A program made the translations under genes and the position numbers. From positions 1-8,395 of the forward strand of contig JBFHNV010000251.1 of assembly GCA_041593595.1 (NCBI GenBank): a DNA stretch of 8,395 nucleotides, written 5' to 3'. This document shows positions 5,668 through 8,395 of this stretch, piece by piece (the first letter of the stretch is position 1; each line of letters opens with the position of its first letter). The stretch comes from JBFHNV01 sp041593595. GTDB lineage: Bacteria > Pseudomonadota > Gammaproteobacteria > HK1. The notes under the pieces are model-generated. The model did no database searches, was not told the origin of the DNA, and saw only the letters and a program-made list of their open reading frames with translations.

Positions 5668-6150
5668 TCAGCCGGTCCCGCCCGGCAGCATCTTGCGCAT
5701 GTACACCCGCGCGAAGCCCTTCTCCGTCACCCGATGAGTCTCCTGCCACCCGCGGCGCGCGTACCAGGCGATGTTCTCGTGCATGTTCTCGTGGGTGTAG
5801 AGATGGGCTTGCGCGTAGCCCTGCTCGACGGCGCGCGCCTCGGCGAACACCAGCAGCGCGGCACCGAGGCCGGTGCCCTGGAACGCGGGATCCACGGCGA
5901 TGTTGTCCAGCAGCAGGGTCCCGCCGTCCCGGTGGATCATCACCAGCACGCCCGCCACGCGGCCGTCGCGCTCCGCCACGTACGCCTCGTGCTCGACGAC
6001 CACCCGCGCGTAGTCGTCCTGCATGGGGCCCGGCTCGCGCCCGATGCGGGGCACGTAGTGGGCGTAGGCGGCCCGCACGCAGGCGGTGATGGCGGCGACG
6101 TCCGCGGCGGTGGCGGGACGGATGCGCGGGGGGTCCACCGCGTCGCTCAC
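5668..6150 (-). CDS. GNAT family N-acetyltransferase
   Basis: A 160-residue single-domain acetyltransferase that would transfer the acetyl group of acetyl-CoA to an amine; the substrate is unknown. It opens with IRPATAADVAAITACVRAAY (10-29), the usual alpha-1 entry of the fold. It then shows AYVAERDGRVAGVLVMI (beta strands), LDNIAVDPAFQGTGLGAALL (81-100) with the acetyl-CoA binding Q-G-T-G-L-G loop at 91-96, and finally THENMHENIAWYARRGW (119-135), the motif B helix with N126 and the Y-x-x-x-G-W end. The start is GTG at 6148-6150: the four bases GTGA also contain the stop of the upstream aminotransferase. An AGGGA sequence a few bases before the GTG serves as the ribosome site. The same frame is open far upstream, but only as a shadow of the aminotransferase gene. 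Confidence 0.88.
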   Translation of the reverse strand: MSDAVDPPRIRPATAADVAAITACVRAAYAHYVPRIGREPGPMQDDYARVVVEHEAYVAERDGRVAGVLVMIHRDGGTLLLDNIAVDPAFQGTGLGAALLVFAEARAVEQGYAQAHLYTHENMHENIAWYARRGWQETHRVTEKGFARVYMRKMLPGGTG

Positions 6151-7016
6151 GGGGATCCCTCGACGGCGGGGCGCACCGCGCGGGCCACGTGCGCCTCGTA
6201 GGCCGCGGACAGCGCCGCGATCACCGGCCCGGGCACGCCGCCGCCCACGGGCTCGCCGTCGATGCGCACCACCGGGACCAGGCCCCGGGACGAGCTGCTG
6301 ATGGCGGCCTCGTCGATGGCCCGAAGCTCCGCGGCCCGCGGCGGCGAGAGGTCCACGGACACGCCGCGCGCCTGCGCCAGCTCCAGCACGATGCGGCGGG
6401 TGACGCCTTCCAGCACGCCCTCGCCGGCGGTGCACAGCGTGCCGGCGCGCACCACGTAGAAGTTGCTGCTGAAGCCCTCCAGCACGCGGCCCTCCGCGTC
6501 CACGATCAATCGCTCGTAGGCGTCCGGCGTGGCGGCCTCCACGCGCCGTCGCCGCTCCACGAAGTCGGCGGTCTTGGTGAGCGGGTCGTCGCGGGCGATG
6601 GCCGTGGTGGTGACCACTGCCACGCCCCGATCGTAGATCTCACGCGGCGGCGGCGTGAACGGCACCAGCGCGATCAGCTCGCGGCTGTCGCTGCCCCGGG
6701 CGACGGCGGGCGCGGCCAGCACGTCGAAGCGCACCCGCATCTCGTCGAAGGGCGCATCGGTGCAGGCCCGGTCCAGCGCGCGGCGAAAGCGCGCCTCGTC
6801 GAAGGCATGGTCCCAGCCCAGACGCGCCATGGAGCGGCGGGTGCGGGCCAGGTGGTGATCCAGATCGAGAAACTTGCGGTGCCCGAAGGTGCGAAGCGAC
6901 GAGTACACGCCGAGCTCGAGGCCTTCGTAGAGGCCGTCGAACCCGTTCGCGCCCGGCGGCACCCGGAGCGGCTGCGGGCCTTCGTCAGTGACGGCGAAGA
7001 GGAGCGGGGTCGTCAA
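6147..7016 (-). CDS. Class IV PLP-dependent aminotransferase family protein
   Basis: A 289-residue fold-type IV enzyme, related to branched-chain aminotransferase and aminodeoxychorismate lyase. Visible marks are the N-terminal GVYSSLRTFGHRKFLDLDHH with LARTRRSM (37-63), the likely PLP lysine K148 in DPLTKTADFVERRRRVEAA, the glutamate E180 in GRVLEGFSSNFYVV, GVTRRIVLELA (204-214) that holds the cofactor phosphate, and ISSSSRGLVPVVRIDGEPVG (239-258) near the end. Whether it is a transaminase or a lyase cannot be decided. The first possible start is TTG at 7014-7016; a stop lies seven codons further upstream in the frame (7035-7037). No clear Shine-Dalgarno sequence precedes the TTG, and the upstream DNA belongs to an IS110 remnant, so the native promoter and possibly the native start codon may have been replaced. 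The protein core appears complete. It is the first gene of the unit with GNAT and DUF2784. Confidence 0.85.
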   Translation of the reverse strand: MTTPLLFAVTDEGPQPLRVPPGANGFDGLYEGLELGVYSSLRTFGHRKFLDLDHHLARTRRSMARLGWDHAFDEARFRRALDRACTDAPFDEMRVRFDVLAAPAVARGSDSRELIALVPFTPPPREIYDRGVAVVTTTAIARDDPLTKTADFVERRRRVEAATPDAYERLIVDAEGRVLEGFSSNFYVVRAGTLCTAGEGVLEGVTRRIVLELAQARGVSVDLSPPRAAELRAIDEAAISSSSRGLVPVVRIDGEPVGGGVPGPVIAALSAAYEAHVARAVRPAVEGSP

Positions 7017-7129
7017 GTTCGGCGCTTGTTTGAATCAACCACTGCCGGGATGGCCCGCCCCGCTTTTCACAAACGGCATCTGGGCGCCAAGAGTGAGCTG
7101 TCCGTTCAATCTGACGGAGAGGGGGCGAG
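7017..7129 (+). mobile_element. Possible left-end flank of an IS110-family element
   Basis: This non-coding stretch lies between the aminotransferase start and the transposase remnant and is presumably part of the inserted element. In the IS110 group, the region before the recombinase gene carries the non-coding bridge-RNA locus. The interval here is short, and I could not recognise the terminal sequence or confirm an RNA fold, so the assignment rests only on position. Confidence 0.3.
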
Positions 7130-7527
7130 TCGGGGACAAGATTAGCGTACTGGGAGTGGATCTGGGCAGGAGCGTGATGCACGTGCACGGGGTGGATCGG
7201 GCGGGACGCGAGGTGCTCCGGCGACGGGTCAAGCGGGCAGGCTTTTCGCGGTTGCTGCGCGAGCTGGAGCCTTGCGTGGTGGCCATGGAGGCGTGCGGCG
7301 GGACGCACTGCTGGGGCCGGCTGAGCCGGCGCTTCGGGCACGCACCTCGGCTGACCCCGCCCGCGTACGTGAAGAGCTACCTGACGCGCAACAGGAACGA
7401 CCGGCGGGATGCGGAAGCCGTGCGTGAGGCGGCACAGCGTCCGAAGCTGAACCAGCACTGGGTAGCGGTGAAGACTCTGGGGGAGCAGGAGTGGCAATTG
7501 GTGCACCGGGTGCGCCGGCAGGTCGAC
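7130..7527 (+). pseudogene. IS110-family transposase, N-terminal remnant
   Basis: The frame reads KISVLGVDLGRSVMHVHGVD, EPCVVAMEACGGTHCWGRL, GHAPRLTPPAYVKSYL, then RNRNDRRDAEAVREAAQRP and WVAVKTLGEQEWQLVHRVRR. This is the RuvC-like DEDD domain of IS110 recombinases. The acidic residues are the D of GVDLG (nt 7159-7161), the E of MEACGG (7288-7290), and the D residues of NDRRDAEA (7399-7410). Homology stops after VHRVRRQVD at about 7527, so the C-terminal domain with the catalytic serine is lost and the protein must be inactive. No ATG or GTG sits where the gene should begin (about 7127-7140). The frame is open from a GTG at 6988, but that lies inside the aminotransferase gene on the other strand. 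A Shine-Dalgarno-like GGAGAGGGGG precedes the expected start, which reads GTC or GGG instead of ATG. Confidence 0.8.
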
Positions 7528-7540
7528 GCGTTCGCCGCCG

Positions 7541-7591
7541 CCGATCGACCGGGAGCTGATGGAGACCACTTTCGAGATGTTCGTGCAGGGC
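7541..7591 (+). pseudogene. Possible scrap of a histidine-kinase ATPase domain
   Basis: Directly after the IS110 homology ends, another frame reads PIDRELMETTFEMFVQG. This resembles the G1-to-F-box segment of hybrid sensor kinases ('GIgI.pelLp.iFemFvQ'), which is a recognisable run of residues. Only about 17 codons remain, without an ATP-lid or N-box, so the call is tentative. It ends where the phospholipase D gene stop is met from the other strand (7608). Confidence 0.3.
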
Positions 7592-7607
7592 TTGCCTGGA
7601 GGCGGCA

Positions 7608-8395
7608 TCAGAGCCAGTAATCGAAGCGGCTCGCGACGAACTCCATCAGCCGCTGCCACGGGCCTCTTCGCGCCCACGCCTTCGGATCGACAACCTGCGC
7701 GTGCTCCAGATCGCGCTCGAAGAGGTGAGCCATTTCCTGCGCCAGCTCGCGGCTGACGACCACGGCCACTGCCTCGTGGTTGTGGATGAGGCTGCGCGGG
7801 TCCAGGTTCGCCGAGCCGGCAATCGACCAGTAGCCGTCCACCAGTCCTGTCTTCGCGTGCAGCACGGTGCCCGTGCGCCGGTACAGCTTCACGCCCACCG
7901 CCATCAGCTCGGAGAAGTGGGCCTGCGAGGCGTACAGCACGAGCGATGCGTCGGAACGCTGAGGGAGCACGATGCGTACGTCCACCCCGCGTCGTGCCGC
8001 GGCCATCAGGGCCTCCAGCAAGGTCGAGTCCGGTGAAAAGTAAGCATGGGTGAGCCACACGCGCTCGCGTGCGTGGCGAATCGCCGACAGGTAGGTGGCG
8101 TGAATGTCGTCCTCGCCATCGCCGCCGGTGCTCGCGACCGGCCGTACCAGGGCCGTGCCGACGGACTGCAGCGGCGGGTACGGCATGTGCGGTGCCGGCT
8201 CGTTGCCGGGCAGCGACTGCCACGTCCGCAGGAACAGGGCCTGCAGCGCCTGGACCACGGGGCCGTCGACGCGCAGGTGCGTGTCGCGCCAGTTCTTCTG
8301 CCGCTCCGGCGATTCGGATGCCGAAGCGATGCGTATCCCGAAGGAGCTGGAGCTGTAATCGTCGCTCACGTTGATGCCGCCAATGAAGCCCGTGC
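7608..8395 (-). CDS. Cardiolipin synthase / phospholipase D family protein, 5' end outside the window
   Basis: The visible 261 residues are the C-terminal part of a two-HKD phospholipase D superfamily enzyme of the cardiolipin synthase type, which joins or cleaves phosphatidyl groups at the membrane. They begin TGFIGGINVSDDYSS, the segment that follows the first HKD motif in these enzymes. RDTHLRVDGPVVQALQALFL and a linker come next, then the second domain with ERVWLTHAYFSPDSTLLEAL, RGVDVRIVLPQRSD and the second catalytic motif VLHAKTGLVDGYWSIAGSAN (H, K, D and then GSAN; nt about 7806-7862). LIHNHEAVAVVV and the usual basic end LMEFVASRFDYWL close the protein. A GTG at 8367-8369 is internal, because family sequence continues to the window edge. 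The C-terminus looks natural. The first HKD motif and any membrane segments lie beyond 8395. The gene points towards the IS110 remnant and is not obviously part of the next operon. Confidence 0.85.
   Translation of the reverse strand, partial: TGFIGGINVSDDYSSSSFGIRIASASESPERQKNWRDTHLRVDGPVVQALQALFLRTWQSLPGNEPAPHMPYPPLQSVGTALVRPVASTGGDGEDDIHATYLSAIRHARERVWLTHAYFSPDSTLLEALMAAARRGVDVRIVLPQRSDASLVLYASQAHFSELMAVGVKLYRRTGTVLHAKTGLVDGYWSIAGSANLDPRSLIHNHEAVAVVVSRELAQEMAHLFERDLEHAQVVDPKAWARRGPWQRLMEFVASRFDYWL

Noticed and set aside
5190..6089. A 299-codon open frame on the plus strand
   Set aside because: It lies antisense to DUF2784 and GNAT, both of which have clear family signatures; its translation is Arg/Pro/Ala-rich noise.
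6189..7145. A 318-codon open frame on the plus strand
   Set aside because: Antisense to the class IV aminotransferase; no motif is visible, and the real gene on the other strand explains the open frame.
6985..8223. A 412-codon open frame on the minus strand spanning the IS110 remnant and the phospholipase
   Set aside because: It crosses two unrelated coding regions in wrong frames and shows no domain.
1..8395. CRISPR array, tRNA, rRNA or toxin-antitoxin locus
   Set aside because: No regularly spaced direct repeats, no cloverleaf-like segment, no rRNA-like sequence and no recognisable toxin or antitoxin pair were seen on reading both strands.

Overview
The window is GC-rich DNA whose gene families (DUF1326/DUF2182 pair, DUF2784, GNAT, class IV aminotransferase, cardiolipin-synthase-like phospholipase D, IS110) fit a high-GC proteobacterium. 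That placement is an inference from family distribution and codon style; no rRNA, tRNA or other taxonomic marker is present. Two 60-base lines counted by hand show the spread in composition: about 82% G+C inside the DUF2784 gene (5521-5580) and about 55% inside the kelch-like gene (4501-4560).

Layout, left to right. Bases 1-1210 hold a run of gene remnants: the C-terminal part of a collagen-like Gly-X-Y protein (minus), the last ~37 residues of a short-chain dehydrogenase (minus), and the C-terminal third of an enolase-superfamily sugar-acid dehydratase (plus) broken by an in-frame TGA. Bases 1229-2640 (minus) hold an intact two-gene unit, a Cys-rich DUF1326 protein followed with a 13-base overlap by a polytopic DUF2182 (PpoB2-like) membrane protein; together they look like a metal-handling module. 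Bases 2772-3510 (plus) hold a second set of remnants: a gamma-glutamyltransferase piece with a one-base deletion, a tail of an InlB-type/'bacterial repeat' surface domain, and the C-terminal tail of a formylglycine-generating-enzyme (FGE/sulfatase-modifying factor) domain in which the first active-site cysteine position is arginine. Bases 3854-5044 (plus) hold an intact, compositionally different gene for a secreted kelch-type beta-propeller protein.

Bases 5262-7016 (minus) form a compact operon in the order class IV aminotransferase, GNAT acetyltransferase, DUF2784 membrane protein, with a 4-base stop/start overlap and a 13-base gap. Just upstream lies an N-terminal remnant of an IS110-family transposase (plus, about 7130-7527), then a ~17-codon scrap resembling a histidine-kinase ATPase motif, then the 3' two-thirds or so of a cardiolipin synthase/phospholipase D gene (minus) that runs off the right edge.

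The overall picture is an accessory region. Intact cargo (metal module, kelch protein, small operon) is separated by stretches where fragments of at least seven unrelated genes have been joined end to end. The fragments are short pieces in which family motifs are still readable, consistent with repeated deletion and rearrangement. I did not find a CRISPR array, a defence system or a clearly new multi-gene system. The two points most worth following are the DUF1326/DUF2182 pair and the dense deletion scars.
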